The notes beneath the pieces were generated by a model. It ran no database searches. It was not told the DNA's origin and worked only from the letters and a program-made list of their open reading frames with translations. Positions 34,462 through 44,331 of a stretch of 64,000 bases of DNA are shown here, in pieces. Numbering within the stretch: the stretch's first letter is position 1; every line of letters begins with the position of its first letter. Position numbers and translations under genes: made by a program. The stretch comes from Flavobacteriales bacterium (lineage in GTDB: Bacteria > Bacteroidota > Bacteroidia > CAIKAF01). The stretch is taken from assembly GCA_025451235.1 (NCBI GenBank), contig JANWKT010000032.1, positions 1 through 64,000 of the forward strand. The letters are read 5' to 3'.

Positions 34462-35490
34462 ATGGAAACAGAGAATTTTAACAGAGACATTATTACCCTT
34501 ACCGAATTTGTTATCCGAAACCAAAAGGATTTCCCTTATGCAAAGGGCGATCTTACCCGGTTGCTGGGGGATATTGCAGTAGCTGCGAAAATAGTTACAC
34601 GCGAAGTTCGCAAGGCAGGACTTGTAAATATCCTGGGCGAATTCGGTACAACCAATATCCAGGGTGAATCACAGAAAAAACTGGATGTATATGCCAATGA
34701 ACAATTTATTGCTGCCATGAAGCATGGAGGAGTAGTGGCTGGAGTAGCCAGTGAAGAAAACGACAATGTGGTAGTATTTGAGGATAGAGACTGCGCAGAA
34801 AGTAATTATGTGGTTTGTATCGATCCATTGGATGGAAGCAGCAATATTGACGTAAATGTTTCAATTGGAACGATCTTTTCAGTATATCGCACCATTACCA
34901 ACAAGGGAAATTGTACCTTGCAGGATTTTATGCAACCTGGAACAGCGCAGGTGGCTGCCGGTTATATCATTTATGGATCATCCACGATGTTGGTGTATAC
35001 TACCGGTCATGGGGTAAATGGTTTTACGCTGGATCCTTCTATAGGGGTTTTCTGTTTATCTCATCCAGATCTTAAAACTCCTGAGAAAGGGCAGATCTAT
35101 TCGGTGAATGAAGGGAATTATAATTATTTTTCGAAGGACATCCAGGATTATATAAAATATTGTCAGGGAACAGCCAATGATTTTGGTAAATCTTATTCAT
35201 GCAGGTATATAGGATCATTGGTGGCTGATTTTCATCGAAATCTTATTAAGGGGGGCATTTATATGTATCCATCTACGGTAGCCGATCCGAATGGTAAATT
35301 GCGGTTGTTATATGAATGTAATCCATTGGCATTTATTGTGGAACAGGCTGGCGGAAAAGCTTCTACAGGTTACGACCGGATCATGGAAATTCAACCCCAG
35401 AAATTGCACCAACGTGTTCCCTATTTTGTTGGAAGCAAAAAAATGGTTGAAAAAGCCGAAGAATTATTGAAACATTCGTCCAGCAAATAA
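34462..35490 (+). CDS. fbp: Fructose-1,6-bisphosphatase class I
   Basis: A 342-residue gluconeogenic phosphatase of the class I (FBPase) type. Metal-binding and catalytic pieces: GVASEEND (91-98 region), [17 protein letters not shown] (the DPLDGSS metal site), and [19 protein letters not shown] with [20 protein letters not shown] that binds the sugar phosphate. Length is normal. It likely shares the transcript of the preceding dehydrogenase-like gene (18 bp gap). An 8-bp perfect hairpin follows the stop. Confidence 0.96.
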   Translation: METENFNRDIITLTEFVIRNQKDFPYAKGDLTRLLGDIAVAAKIVTREVRKAGLVNILGEFGTTNIQGESQKKLDVYANEQFIAAMKHGGVVAGVASEENDNVVVFEDRDCAESNYVVCIDPLDGSSNIDVNVSIGTIFSVYRTITNKGNCTLQDFMQPGTAQVAAGYIIYGSSTMLVYTTGHGVNGFTLDPSIGVFCLSHPDLKTPEKGQIYSVNEGNYNYFSKDIQDYIKYCQGTANDFGKSYSCRYIGSLVADFHRNLIKGGIYMYPSTVADPNGKLRLLYECNPLAFIVEQAGGKASTGYDRIMEIQPQKLHQRVPYFVGSKKMVEKAEELLKHSSSK

Positions 35491-35524
35491 CAAAGTACAA
35501 AACCAATTTATGTGATCATAGTTG

Positions 35525-35544
35525 GGACGGACTATTGTCCGTCC
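35525..35544. repeat. GGACGGAC hairpin after fbp
   Basis: GGACGGAC (35525-35532), loop TATT, GTCCGTCC (35537-35544). Same family as 29501-29520; it could serve as terminator for fbp. Confidence 0.6.
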
Positions 35545-35580
35545 AAAATTATCCGTTCATTTGTAAATTATTCATTCTTT

Positions 35581-36555
35581 TTAAAACATCAGCCAATGAA
35601 AAAACACAGGCTGATCCGGATTGGTGCTGAACTCAATAGTAGGAGCAGGAATTTTAATGATCTGGATAAGCTTGAACAAAGTTTTCAGGAAGGTGGATTT
35701 TGTTTTGATCTTGGAGAAATCGAAATCGATCGATAAATAAAATTGTTGGTAGCGGGGGATATGCGCAAACTCAGGAGGATTATCAAAACCACCCAACATT
35801 CCATTGGCTCCATATCCAACGGCTATGTTGAGCCATCGCGGAAATTTTGATGCTTCCCTATTCGGTAAAAAGCTCCAAACATTACAACTGATCCAAAAAG
35901 TATGGGCATTATAATCTTTCAATAAACGTTCCGGGAAATTGCTCCCTAATAAGTTGGGGCGCTTGTCTGCATATTCGCTGGGCCAATAACTCAACTTGGG
36001 TTGGAACCTTTGTTCTTTCCATATCAACTCCTGGGAAACAAATAAAGCTGATCCGCCTAGATTAGCCACCATATCCCCCCAACTGGCTCCCCATTCTGCC
36101 GAAAACCCATCTAATATTTCGATCGTACTTTGATACGCAAATCCAAGCCCACCTGCTGTCCATACGGAGGCTTTATAGCTCAATCCGCTCCACCTGAAAA
36201 CCGGTTGGGTATAATAACCTATATAATAGGCGGTGGCGGCATGTCCCATTTTATCCAACCCATACCATTCGGCATTGTCGTTGATAAAATGAAAATCACT
36301 TTTAGGATAATCGGCATACCAAACTTCATTCAAACCAATAAAGGAACCGGCATATAACCCGGCAGTAACCCCAAAGACCAAGGGCATTCTCCATTTTCGC
36401 TTCGAAACAGGAACGAATTTATAAGGCCAGCCATTATCCGGTAGAGGAGTTTCGTAAATGCCGGGACCTTCCATGCTTACTTTAGCAGTATCATAGGTGC
36501 CGGTGGTATCAACGGAAATTTGAGCAAAGATCTTTACGGGCAAGAATGCCGCCAA
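35581..36555 (-). CDS. DUF2279-family envelope protein, start codon unclear
   Basis: About 324 residues. The DUF2279 core is visible: GLYAGSFIGLNEVWYADY, FHFINDNAEWYGLDKMGHA, AYYIGYYTQPVFRWSGL, LDGFSAEWGASWGDMVANLG; several hydrophobic segments suggest an outer- or inner-membrane protein. No ATG exists between the upstream in-frame stop (TAA near 36594) and the core: the candidate starts are TTG at 36555 or a CTG near 36576, the latter giving a fuller signal peptide (LILIFLLAAFLPVKIFAQ). Either a rare start codon is used or the 5' end is damaged. Function unknown. Confidence 0.75.
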   Translation of the reverse strand: MAAFLPVKIFAQISVDTTGTYDTAKVSMEGPGIYETPLPDNGWPYKFVPVSKRKWRMPLVFGVTAGLYAGSFIGLNEVWYADYPKSDFHFINDNAEWYGLDKMGHAATAYYIGYYTQPVFRWSGLSYKASVWTAGGLGFAYQSTIEILDGFSAEWGASWGDMVANLGGSALFVSQELIWKEQRFQPKLSYWPSEYADKRPNLLGSNFPERLLKDYNAHTFWISCNVWSFLPNREASKFPRWLNIAVGYGANGMLGGFDNPPEFAHIPRYQQFYLSIDFDFSKIKTKSTFLKTLFKLIQIIKIPAPTIEFSTNPDQPVFFHWLMF

Positions 36556-36718
36556 TAGGAATATAAGGATCAGTGGTCTCAGTTGTTAGCTTTTTTTTTA
36601 AAGGTCTAAGTTAAGTATAATCGGTTAATTTAATGGATTCCCTATTTTTGTCGCTTAACTGCTGGTATATGTTGGAAGTTTTCCTGATTACTGTTTACCA
36701 GTTACCAATTACTAAAGC

Positions 36719-38080
36719 ATGTGGAAAAATAATATACTCGAGACCATTGGTAATACGCCCCTGGTAAAACTCAACCAACTGGTAGAAAATATACCGGCCA
36801 CCATTTTGGCCAAGATCGAAACCTTTAATCCTGGTAATTCAATTAAAGACAGGATGGCGGTGAAAATGATAGAGGACGCTGAAAAGGATGGAAGGCTTAA
36901 ACCCGGAGGGACGATTATTGAAGGCACCAGTGGAAATACCGGAATGGGTTTGGCCATTGCTGCCGTAGTAAAAGGATATAAATGCATATTCACCACTACC
37001 GATAAACAATCCAAAGAAAAAGTGGATGCTTTAAAAGCGTTGGGTGCCGAAGTGGTGGTATGTCCAACGGATGTGGATCCTGAAGATCCCCGTTCATATT
37101 ATTCGGTTTCATCCCGGCTTGAAAAGGAAGTTCCCAATTCATGGAAACCCAATCAATACGACAATCCATCCAACTCACAAGCACATTATGAAACCACAGG
37201 ACCTGAGATCTGGGAACAGACCGAGGGAAAGATCACACATTTAGTAGTAGGTGTGGGAACGGGGGGAACGATTTGTGGAACCGGAAAATTTCTGAAAGAA
37301 AAAAATCCCAACATAAAAATATGGGGGATCGATACCTATGGTTCGGTTTTTAAAAAGTATAAGGAGACCGGCGTTTTTGATAAAAACGAGATCTATCCTT
37401 ATGTAACCGAAGGAATAGGTGAAGATTTTTTACCGGCCAATGTTGATTTTAGTATCATCGATCATTTCGAAAAAGTAACGGATAAGGATGCAGCCCTGAT
37501 GACCCGTGAAATTTCCCGCAAAGAAGGGATCTTTGTAGGGAATTCAGCCGGTGCTGCCATGGCCGGACTCATGCAAATGGCCGATAAACTTACCAAGGAT
37601 GATGTGGTGGTAGTGATCTTTCATGACCATGGCACCCGCTACCTGGGAAAAATGTTCAATGATGAATGGATGAAAATGAAGGGCTACCTGGATATTAAAG
37701 GATTAACTGCCAAGGAACTGGTAGGTGAATTCGCAGGGCTCGACCTCATTACCCTGGATGCGAACGAAACCATTGGTAAAGCAGCCCACTTAATGAGCCA
37801 ATATGATTATTCACAACTACCGGTAACCAAGAATGGAAGGATTGTTGGCTCCATCAATGATTCCTATTTATATAATATGCTGATCAAGGATCCGGAGATC
37901 AAGGAGCAATCCCTCGAAAGTGTAATGCAACCTGCCTTCCCGTTTATTGATATCTCTACTTCAGTTGAATCTTTATCAAGTATGCTTACCAACGATAACC
38001 CAGCTGTATTGGTCAAGGATTTTAAAACGGACAAGACCTTTATCATTACAAGGCATGACGTGCTAAAAGCATTGTGCTAA
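36719..38080 (+). CDS. Cystathionine beta-synthase with C-terminal CBS domain pair
   Basis: A 453-residue PLP enzyme of the fold II (cysteine synthase/CBS) family. PLP lysine K43 lies in NPGNSIKDR; the substrate loop is EGTSGNTGMGLA; the phosphate-binding GVGTGGTICGTGKFL is present. Residues about 335-453 form two CBS motifs (Bateman module), as in eukaryotic-type cystathionine beta-synthases. No N-terminal haem domain. It makes cystathionine from serine and homocysteine, or could act as a cysteine synthase; the CBS pair favours the former. Followed by a strong terminator. Confidence 0.9.
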   Translation: MWKNNILETIGNTPLVKLNQLVENIPATILAKIETFNPGNSIKDRMAVKMIEDAEKDGRLKPGGTIIEGTSGNTGMGLAIAAVVKGYKCIFTTTDKQSKEKVDALKALGAEVVVCPTDVDPEDPRSYYSVSSRLEKEVPNSWKPNQYDNPSNSQAHYETTGPEIWEQTEGKITHLVVGVGTGGTICGTGKFLKEKNPNIKIWGIDTYGSVFKKYKETGVFDKNEIYPYVTEGIGEDFLPANVDFSIIDHFEKVTDKDAALMTREISRKEGIFVGNSAGAAMAGLMQMADKLTKDDVVVVIFHDHGTRYLGKMFNDEWMKMKGYLDIKGLTAKELVGEFAGLDLITLDANETIGKAAHLMSQYDYSQLPVTKNGRIVGSINDSYLYNMLIKDPEIKEQSLESVMQPAFPFIDISTSVESLSSMLTNDNPAVLVKDFKTDKTFIITRHDVLKALC

Positions 38081-38094
38081 TTTGATTTTCCCTC

Positions 38095-38120
38095 AGTGCG
38101 CCTGACGGCGCACTATTTTT
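38095..38120 (+). terminator. Rho-independent terminator after cystathionine beta-synthase
   Basis: AGTGCGCC (38095-38102), loop TGAC, GGCGCACT (38107-38114), then ATTTTT. Confidence 0.8.
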
Positions 38121-38335
38121 ATTTCCCGCAGAATTCGCAGATCGGAGGCGCCATAGCGCCTCATCTGCGAGTTCGAGCACCCGGATGGTAAAGCGGAGAA
38201 AAAGTTTCTGCGAAAATCTGCGAGATCTGCGGGAACCTCAACTGCTAAGCGCAGCGCAGCAGTTGTAAAGTTCTGTGGAAACCAGAACCCGCTAAGCATT
38301 GCGCAGCAGAAACCAAGGTGTGCTTCTTCATCCCA
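38121..38335. repeat. Cluster of nested palindromes
   Basis: TTCCCGCAGA (38122 on) pairs with TCTGCGGGAA near 38225-38235; inside are ATCTGCG arms around GGAGGCGCCATAGCGCCTC, and after it AACTGCTAAGCGCAGCGCAGCAGTT-type arms (split: AACTGCTAAGCGC, GCGCAGCAGTT). No gene fits. It lies between convergent genes. Confidence 0.6.
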
Positions 38336-39040
38336 TCACTTCTTTTCCATTTTCTTCAAAATATCATTCAGCAGCTCCGTTTGAATTTCCTGGATGTCGA
38401 TCAACCGTTGATTTTGATGAAGGATGAGATGATCCACTTTTTCGTGAAGCATTCTAATTTCCAGCTCAGCTTTTAAGTTGATCTTATAATCATTTTCTGC
38501 CCGTTGACGGTCGCGGGTCTCTTTCCTGTTCTGGCTCATGAGAATAATGGGTGCCTGAATAGAGGCGAGGGTGGAAAGAAGGAGGTTCAATAATATAAAA
38601 GGATAGGGATCGAAGGGTTGGGTGCCTGTAGCCAAGATCAGCATATTTATACCCATCCAGATCCCCAGGAAAATAAAAAAACAGATGATAAATCCCCAGC
38701 TTCCCCCAAAGGCCGCTACTTTATCCGCTATTTTCTGCCCATAACTCAGGGGAGGCAATTGCTCTTTACCGATTTTATGGGACAAGACCTCATTGTCGTT
38801 GATGCTTTGGATCACCTCTTTTTCCAGCTTGCTGGCCTCTCTTTTCTCGATCTTGAGCAACTGTGACAGGTATTTTTTCCGGTATTGGTTAAGTTCATCG
38901 GTTGAGAGGAGGGAATTCTTTTTAAAATCAGGGAACTCCTTTTGTATCAGTGAAAATACCTGGTGATTCACATCGCTGCCCTTGTGGAGCTCATTTTCTG
39001 GGAATTCTTGCTGGCTGATATCGCTCTTGCCTGTTTTCAT
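38336..39040 (-). CDS. DUF1003-family inner-membrane protein
   Basis: A 234-residue protein with a charged N-terminal half (1-105), two membrane helices (about 111-136 and 144-169) joined by the conserved FDPYPFILLNLLLS stretch of DUF1003, and a C-terminal coiled coil (about 175-234) with IILMSQNRKETRDRQRAEND. This is the standard architecture; the function is unknown, and some members are called CorA-like or cyclic-nucleotide-associated. It stands alone between a palindrome cluster and a 720-bp gene-free stretch. Confidence 0.88.
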   Translation of the reverse strand: MKTGKSDISQQEFPENELHKGSDVNHQVFSLIQKEFPDFKKNSLLSTDELNQYRKKYLSQLLKIEKREASKLEKEVIQSINDNEVLSHKIGKEQLPPLSYGQKIADKVAAFGGSWGFIICFFIFLGIWMGINMLILATGTQPFDPYPFILLNLLLSTLASIQAPIILMSQNRKETRDRQRAENDYKINLKAELEIRMLHEKVDHLILHQNQRLIDIQEIQTELLNDILKKMEKK

Positions 39041-39760
39041 ATCATATATATATGTATAAAGTTAGGGAATGGGTGATTAGCGTTTGGGGTGATTATGGTT
39101 TTTTAACCATGGAAGACGCAATAGTTCGCTCGGATGATTTTTTTGAAACCGCTTGTAGGGACGAATGATTGTCTGTCCATGGGTCATCAGATAACATTAA
39201 TCGTAGATGCTCAATGTGCCTGCGACGCGAGGGGCTTGGTCCTAAAAAGACCTTAGCCCCCCCGATAGCTATCGGGGCGGTCTAACGTCTAATGTCTCAA
39301 ATCTAATGTCTGGGCCCCTGAATTTATTTCGGAAAAGTATTAGCAAATCCACCTGTAAAAGGTTTTCAAAACCAGAACCAAAATTATAATTTACTCCAAC
39401 TGCTTTTCAACAGGGATTGTCAATAACCCGTGGAACGTCCATAAACATTGAGAAAAATAATTTGATCATGCTAATTTAACCCTAAGGGAACATGAAGGCA
39501 GTGTTAATAAAAGGGGGTGGTTTGTTGAATTCTTACCCTTTCATTTTTGAAAAGAAAAACCAATTTTTGTTGTGTCAGTTTCGGAACCCATCAAATCAGA
39601 TGGTCAACTCCAAAAACAGCAAAGAAATACTAGGGTTGTCAACGTTTTGGACATCTAAATTAGAAAAAATAATTTCAGATGCATGGCTTTGCCGCCCTTA
39701 AAATAACCACCCTTCGACGAAAAACTCAGGGTGACAAAGAAAAAAGAAGAAAATTAACCT
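39041..39760. other. 720-bp gene-free stretch with repeat fragments upstream of nrdB
   Basis: Contains GGACGAATGATTGTCTGTCC (39159-39178, diverged palindrome family member), a hairpin GGGGCTTGGTC/GACCTTAGCCCC (39231-39260), the palindrome CCCCGATAGCTATCGGGG (39260-39277), two copies of TCTAATGTCT (39282-39312), and a repeat-like CCCTTCGACGAAAAACTCAG (39710-39730). The nrd promoter must lie here, but I could not choose one. A 69-codon frame at 39492-39701 has no recognisable features. Confidence 0.6.
39260..39277. repeat. CCCGATAGCTATCGGG palindrome
   Basis: CCCCGATAGCTATCGGGG, perfect 18-nt palindrome; core GATAGCTATC shared with 25414-25431. Confidence 0.7.
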
Positions 39761-40792
39761 ATGGCAGAGAATATTATAGCAGAAGAAAAAGAAAGCAAAA
39801 TGGGGCTGGATTCCGTATTACCAGCGAATACAACCGTGGTAGATGAGCCCATTTTAAAGGAAAATCCCAACAGGTTCGTATTGTTCCCTATCGAACACCA
39901 GGATATATGGCAACATTATAAGAAGCAACAGGAAAGCTTTTGGAGGGTGGAAGAAGTGGATCTGGCCAACGATGCTACCGATTGGCAGAAACTCAACGAC
40001 AATGAAAAACATTTCATTAAGCATGTATTGGCCTTCTTTGCAGCCTCTGATGGTATTGTGAACGAAAACCTGGCAGAGAACTTTGTAAGAGAAGTGCAAT
40101 ATACCGAAGCCAAAATGTTCTACGGCTTCCAGATCATGATGGAGAACATCCATAGTGAAATGTATTCTCTATTAATTGATACCTATATACAGGATACCAA
40201 CGAAAAGAATAATTTATTCAAAGCCATTGATACCATTGATTGTGTAAAGAAAAAAGCAAAATGGGCCTTACGTTGGATAGACTCTAACAATTTTGCGGAA
40301 AGACTGATCGCTTTTGCAGCAGTAGAAGGAATTTTCTTTAGTGGTTCTTTCTGTTCTATTTTCTGGTTAAAGAAAAGAGGATTGATGCCAGGCTTATGTA
40401 CTTCGAACGAATTTATTAGCCGTGACGAAGGAATGCATTGTGAATTTGCCTGTCATCTATATAAGTACCATATCAAAAATAAACTGAGTGAAGAAAGAAT
40501 TCAGAATATTATTTGTGATGCAGTAGAAATTGAAAAAGAATTTGTAACCGATGCATTGCCTGTTGAGTTGATTGGTATGAATGCAGGTATGATGCAACAA
40601 TATATTGAGTTTGTGGCCGACCACTGGTTAAGTGTATTGGGTTGCAGCAAAGTATATAATGTAGAGAACCCTTTTGGTTTTATGGATTTTATATCCTTAC
40701 AAGGTAAAACCAATTTCTTCGAGAAGAGAGTAAGTGAATACAAGAAAGCAGAAGTAAAGCATTCTGATTTCAGTATGGACGAAGACTTTTAA
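39761..40792 (+). CDS. nrdB: Ribonucleotide reductase class I, beta subunit
   Basis: A 343-residue diiron-tyrosyl radical subunit. The metal ligands can be read: D67 (EEVDLA), E128 and H131 (MENIHSE), E189 ([10 protein letters not shown]), E223 and H226 (RDEGMHCEF); the radical tyrosine is Y135 (HSEMYSLL), with the seven-residue spacing from E128 expected from E. coli (E115/Y122). The C-terminus ends FSMDEDF, the peptide that docks to the alpha subunit. nrdA follows after 184 bp, most of it an inverted-repeat element. Confidence 0.96.
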   Translation: MAENIIAEEKESKMGLDSVLPANTTVVDEPILKENPNRFVLFPIEHQDIWQHYKKQQESFWRVEEVDLANDATDWQKLNDNEKHFIKHVLAFFAASDGIVNENLAENFVREVQYTEAKMFYGFQIMMENIHSEMYSLLIDTYIQDTNEKNNLFKAIDTIDCVKKKAKWALRWIDSNNFAERLIAFAAVEGIFFSGSFCSIFWLKKRGLMPGLCTSNEFISRDEGMHCEFACHLYKYHIKNKLSEERIQNIICDAVEIEKEFVTDALPVELIGMNAGMMQQYIEFVADHWLSVLGCSKVYNVENPFGFMDFISLQGKTNFFEKRVSEYKKAEVKHSDFSMDEDF

Positions 40793-40832
40793 TTTGCAGA
40801 ATTGATAATACTATTTAACATGACCTTTTCAA

Positions 40833-40920
40833 CGAACTACGAACTTTATACGAACTTACGAACTACGAACGGAAACGTTTTTGTAGTTCGTAAGTTCGTA
40901 CCTTGTTCGTACTTCGGTGT
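40833..40920. repeat. TTCGTACTTCGGTGT inverted-repeat element, copy 2, between nrdB and nrdA
   Basis: TACGAACTTACGAACTAC (40849-40866) and GTAGTTCGTAAGTTCGTA (40883-40900) are perfect 18-bp arms around a 16-nt loop; the right end TTCGTACTTCGGTGT equals the arm of copy 1 (25512-25526). It splits an otherwise natural nrdBA operon. Confidence 0.75.
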
Positions 40921-40976
40921 AGTCAATAATTACCAGCAGAGAATATTAATAACAACCCCCAGATAATACCGGCACT

Positions 40977-43421
40977 ATGTCTGAAATGTATGTTCTAAAA
41001 AGAGACGGAAGAAAAGAATCCGTCAAATTCGATAAGATCACAGCCCGCATCAACAAGCTGAGCTATGGATTGCATCCTCAATATGTAGATGTAGTTCGTG
41101 TAGCACAGCGAGTAATTCAAGGATTGTATAAGGGTGTAAATACCGTGGAGCTGGATAACCTGGCTGCTGAAGAAGCGGCGACCTTATCAGTGATCCACCC
41201 TGATTATGCCATCCTGGCTAGCAGGATAGCCGTATCCAATTTGCATAAAAATACCGAGAAATCTTTTTCAAAAGTGATCGGCGCATTATACGATTATCTC
41301 GATCCGGTTACCGGTGACAAAGCAGGACTCATTGCAGAAGATGTATATGAGATCATCATGAAAAATGCAGAGTATTTAGACTCTACCATTATATATGACC
41401 GCGATTATAGTTTCGACTATTTCGGTTTTAAAACATTGGAGAAATCCTATTTATTGAAGCTACATGGCAAAGTAGCGGAGCGTCCCCAGCATATGTATAT
41501 GCGTGTGGCTATTGGTATCCATAAAGACGATATTGAAGCTGCTGTAAAAACATATCACCTTCTCAGCGAAGGCTGGTTCACCCATGCAACGCCTACTTTG
41601 TTCAATGCCGGAACGCCTAAGCCGCAGATGTCATCCTGCTTCTTATTAACCATGAAGCAAGATAGCATCGATGGTATTTATGACACCTTGAAGCAGTGTG
41701 CAAAAATATCACAGTCGGCCGGAGGCATAGGATTAGCCATCCATGATATCAGAGCGAAGGGGTCATACATCAAAGGAACCAACGGAACCTCCAATGGCAT
41801 TGTACCTATGTTGCGTGTATTTAACGATACAGCTCGCTACGTAGATCAAGGCGGTGGAAAACGTAAAGGATCTTTTGCTGTATACCTTGAGCCCTGGCAT
41901 GCAGACATCATCGATTTCCTCGATCTTAAAAAGAATACCGGTTCCGAAGAAATGCGTGCCCGTGATCTTTTCTTGGCCATCTGGACACCCGATCTCTTCA
42001 TGAAACGTGTGGAAGAAGATGGAGAATGGAGCTTGTTCTGCCCTAACGAAGCACCCGGTTTACCCGATTGTCATAGCGAAGCATTCGATGCCTTGTATAC
42101 CAAATACGAAGCCGAAGGACGTGCCCGTAAAGTAATGAAGGCACGTGATCTTTGGGCAAGGATCATTGAATCGCAAATCGAAACCGGAGTACCTTATATG
42201 CTCTATAAGGATGCAGCCAACAAAAAATCGAACCAGCAGAATTTAGGGACCATTCGTTCCTCTAACTTATGTACCGAAATTATTGAATATACTTCGCCTG
42301 ATGAAGTGGCGGTTTGTAACCTCGCCTCATTGGCCCTTCCAAAATTTGTGATCGATGGAAAATACGATCACCAGAAATTGTTTGAAGTAACGTATCAGGC
42401 TACCCTCAACCTCAACAAAATTATCGACCGGAATTATTATCCGGTACCAGAGGCACGCAATTCTAATATGCGTCACCGCCCCATTGGATTGGGCGTACAA
42501 GGATTGGCCGATACCTTTGTAAAATTGCGCATGCCGTTCGATAGCGATGAGGCCAAAGCATTGAACAAAGAAATTTTCGAGACCATTTATTATGCAGCCA
42601 TGACGGCTTCAAAAGACCTGGCCAAAGTAGATGGAGCTTACGAATCATTCCCGGGCTCACCGTTGAGCAAAGGGCAATTCCAGTTCGATCTTTGGAATGT
42701 ATCACCTACTCCACGTTGGGAATGGGATATATTAAGAGAAGAAGTAAAGAAATACGGAGTTCGCAATTCATTGTTGCTGGCACCTATGCCAACAGCATCT
42801 ACTGCCCAAATTTTAGGTAACAACGAATGTTTCGAGCCATTCACTTCCAATATGTATATGCGTCGTGTACTCAGCGGAGAATTCCCAGTGGTCAATAAAT
42901 ATTTATTGAAGGACCTGGTGGACCTTGGATTATGGAGTAATGATATGAAGCAAAGAGTGATGTCGCATAATGGATCTATCCAGAACATTCCTGAAATCCC
43001 TGATAACTTAAAAGCGTTGTACAAAACCATTTGGGAGATCAAGCAAAGAGATATCATTGATATGGCGGCCGATCGTGGAGCTTATATATGTCAGAGCCAA
43101 TCGCTCAATATATTTATGGAGACCCCGAACTTTGCCAAAATGAGTTCAATGCATTTTTATGCCTGGAAGAAAGGATTAAAAACAGGCATGTATTATCTCC
43201 GCACTAAATCTGCAGTAGATGCCATTAAATTTACGGTAGACAATAGTATCATGAACGATACCAATACTGAAAATGCATCTGCATTGGAAGTAGCAGCCAA
43301 AAAAGAATTGGCAGCCTACAATGTGGCGAACAATATTGATCAGTTCATGGAAGACGATATCACTTCACAGATCTCATGCTCCTTAGACAACCCTGAAGGT
43401 TGTGAGGCTTGCGGATCGTAG
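40977..43421 (+). CDS. nrdA: Ribonucleotide reductase class I, alpha subunit
   Basis: An 814-residue catalytic subunit that reduces ribonucleoside diphosphates. N-terminal ATP-cone (about 3-90; [20 protein letters not shown]) for allosteric activity control; catalytic site pieces [15 protein letters not shown] (active Cys and Glu), [12 protein letters not shown], and [19 protein letters not shown]-terminal redox pair in GCEACGS. The size and ATP-cone match the eukaryote-like class I enzymes common in Bacteroidetes. Subunit order beta-alpha is inverted compared with enterobacteria. Terminator follows at 43451. Confidence 0.96.
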   Translation: MSEMYVLKRDGRKESVKFDKITARINKLSYGLHPQYVDVVRVAQRVIQGLYKGVNTVELDNLAAEEAATLSVIHPDYAILASRIAVSNLHKNTEKSFSKVIGALYDYLDPVTGDKAGLIAEDVYEIIMKNAEYLDSTIIYDRDYSFDYFGFKTLEKSYLLKLHGKVAERPQHMYMRVAIGIHKDDIEAAVKTYHLLSEGWFTHATPTLFNAGTPKPQMSSCFLLTMKQDSIDGIYDTLKQCAKISQSAGGIGLAIHDIRAKGSYIKGTNGTSNGIVPMLRVFNDTARYVDQGGGKRKGSFAVYLEPWHADIIDFLDLKKNTGSEEMRARDLFLAIWTPDLFMKRVEEDGEWSLFCPNEAPGLPDCHSEAFDALYTKYEAEGRARKVMKARDLWARIIESQIETGVPYMLYKDAANKKSNQQNLGTIRSSNLCTEIIEYTSPDEVAVCNLASLALPKFVIDGKYDHQKLFEVTYQATLNLNKIIDRNYYPVPEARNSNMRHRPIGLGVQGLADTFVKLRMPFDSDEAKALNKEIFETIYYAAMTASKDLAKVDGAYESFPGSPLSKGQFQFDLWNVSPTPRWEWDILREEVKKYGVRNSLLLAPMPTASTAQILGNNECFEPFTSNMYMRRVLSGEFPVVNKYLLKDLVDLGLWSNDMKQRVMSHNGSIQNIPEIPDNLKALYKTIWEIKQRDIIDMAADRGAYICQSQSLNIFMETPNFAKMSSMHFYAWKKGLKTGMYYLRTKSAVDAIKFTVDNSIMNDTNTENASALEVAAKKELAAYNVANNIDQFMEDDITSQISCSLDNPEGCEACGS

Positions 43422-43450
43422 TTTAAAATAGTGTTCTCAACTTTTGCCAA

Positions 43451-43481
43451 AAAGCCGGATCGTGATGGGTCCGGCTTTTTA
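43451..43481 (+). terminator. Rho-independent terminator of nrdA
   Basis: Arms AAAGCCGGA (43451-43459) and TCCGGCTTT (43470-43478), then more T. Confidence 0.85.
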
Positions 43482-43628
43482 CACGAAACCAGAAAATAAA
43501 AACGAAATATAAATTCCATTGTCATGTCGACCCGGCCCAAGGTGATACGGCCTGCAGGGAGTGGAGACATCTAAAAGGAATTAATTATATGTAAAATAAT
43601 TTGGCTGCCCTTCGCGCCTTTTGCTTTA

Positions 43629-43746
43629 GTCCCTGCAAGCAGGGCCAAGCAACTCTAAGTTACCGCTGGTATTCCTCTGTTTACTCGCAGCAACCAAGGC
43701 TTGCTAAGCCCTGCTTGCAGGGAGCTATCGCTGCAGTCGCGGGCAG
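43629..43746. repeat. GC-rich palindromic intergenic element, copy 2
   Basis: CCCTGCAAGCAGGG (43631-43644) and CCCTGCTTGCAGGG (43709-43722) are 14-nt inverted copies of each other, each also self-pairing; between them lies CTCTGTTTACTCGCAGCAAC. Ends GGAGCTATCGCTGCAGTCGC, like 13813-13946. The 537-bp gap between nrdA and the first lipoprotein gene holds this, the terminator and the next element. Confidence 0.65.
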
Positions 43747-43768
43747 AATTATAATGAAGTAGAATTTC

Positions 43769-43914
43769 ATTCCTTCGCACCACCGGGTCCCAGCCGAAGC
43801 TGGGAAGACAGCTTAATTTATACAGGGAGCTTCGGCCAAACATTTTGGCCGAAGCTCCCTGCGCCTCAAGAAATGTCATCCCGGCTCCGGCCGGCACCCA
43901 GAGCAACGAAGCAC
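43769..43914. repeat. CCTTCG...CGAAG palindromic element, copy 1
   Basis: Starts TTCCTTCGCACCACCGGGTC, ends CACCCAGAGCAACGAAGCAC. Inside, CAGGGAGCTTCGGCCAAA (43823-43840) and its exact complement (43844-43861) form an 18-bp stem with a 3-nt loop. Same ends as 44332-44482. Confidence 0.75.
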
Positions 43915-43919
43915 AGCAT

Positions 43920-43950
43920 TAGGAAATATGATTCGTAGGGTTTAACTTTG
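43920..43950 (+). promoter_or_regulatory. Lipoprotein-island start module A
   Basis: CATTAGGAAAT with TAG in place of TTG (43920-43922), 20-nt spacer, TAACTTTG (43943-43950); ATG only 8 nt later at 43959. Confidence 0.6.
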
Positions 43951-43958
43951 AAAGAAGG

Positions 43959-44312
43959 ATGAATAAAATACTTTCGATATTAACGGTTGGCCTGGTTACC
44001 TTTCTGGCTTCATGTTCGGATGCAGATATTGTTTCAGGTACCTACCATGGGAAAATATATACGACCGATACCATGGATGCTACCGTAAAAATTTCACCCC
44101 TTACCAATACAACTATAAGGATTGATATTACCAATTCACTCAATCAGTCGTATATGGACATTGCAGAATTAACTAAGAATAATACCGAAGCCTATAATTT
44201 ATTTCATGGAGACCCAATTGGAATGGAGCATGTAACGGGCTTTTATTATGAGGGATTTATTTTTATTAATTCGTACACCCACGGTTATTCCTTTGAAGGA
44301 GAAAGAAATTAG
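43959..44312 (+). CDS. Small lipoprotein, paralog of the gene at 52360
   Basis: A 117-residue protein with a lipoprotein signal (LVTFLASCSD, Cys at residue 19) and a short beta-rich mature part: DADIVSGTYHGKIYTTDTMD, ATVKISPLTN, GFYYEGFIFINSYTHGYSFE. The gene at 52360 encodes a 118-residue homolog with the same layout (VSGSYHGKIYRTDTLDATV, GYYYDGFLHIES). No known family recognised; the pattern is that of a small lipocalin-like or META-like beta sheet (guess). Flanked on both sides by copies of a palindromic element and preceded by a short-leader promoter. Confidence 0.8.
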   Translation: MNKILSILTVGLVTFLASCSDADIVSGTYHGKIYTTDTMDATVKISPLTNTTIRIDITNSLNQSYMDIAELTKNNTEAYNLFHGDPIGMEHVTGFYYEGFIFINSYTHGYSFEGERN

Positions 44313-44331
44313 TTTCTACCCTCATCATTTC

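Noticed and set aside
35512-35736. 74-codon plus-strand frame after fbp
   Set aside because: Covers the GGACGGAC hairpin and the antisense of the DUF2279 gene's 3' end.
39492-39701. 69-codon plus-strand frame upstream of nrdB
   Set aside because: No signal, domain or promoter; composition unremarkable and surrounded by repeat fragments.
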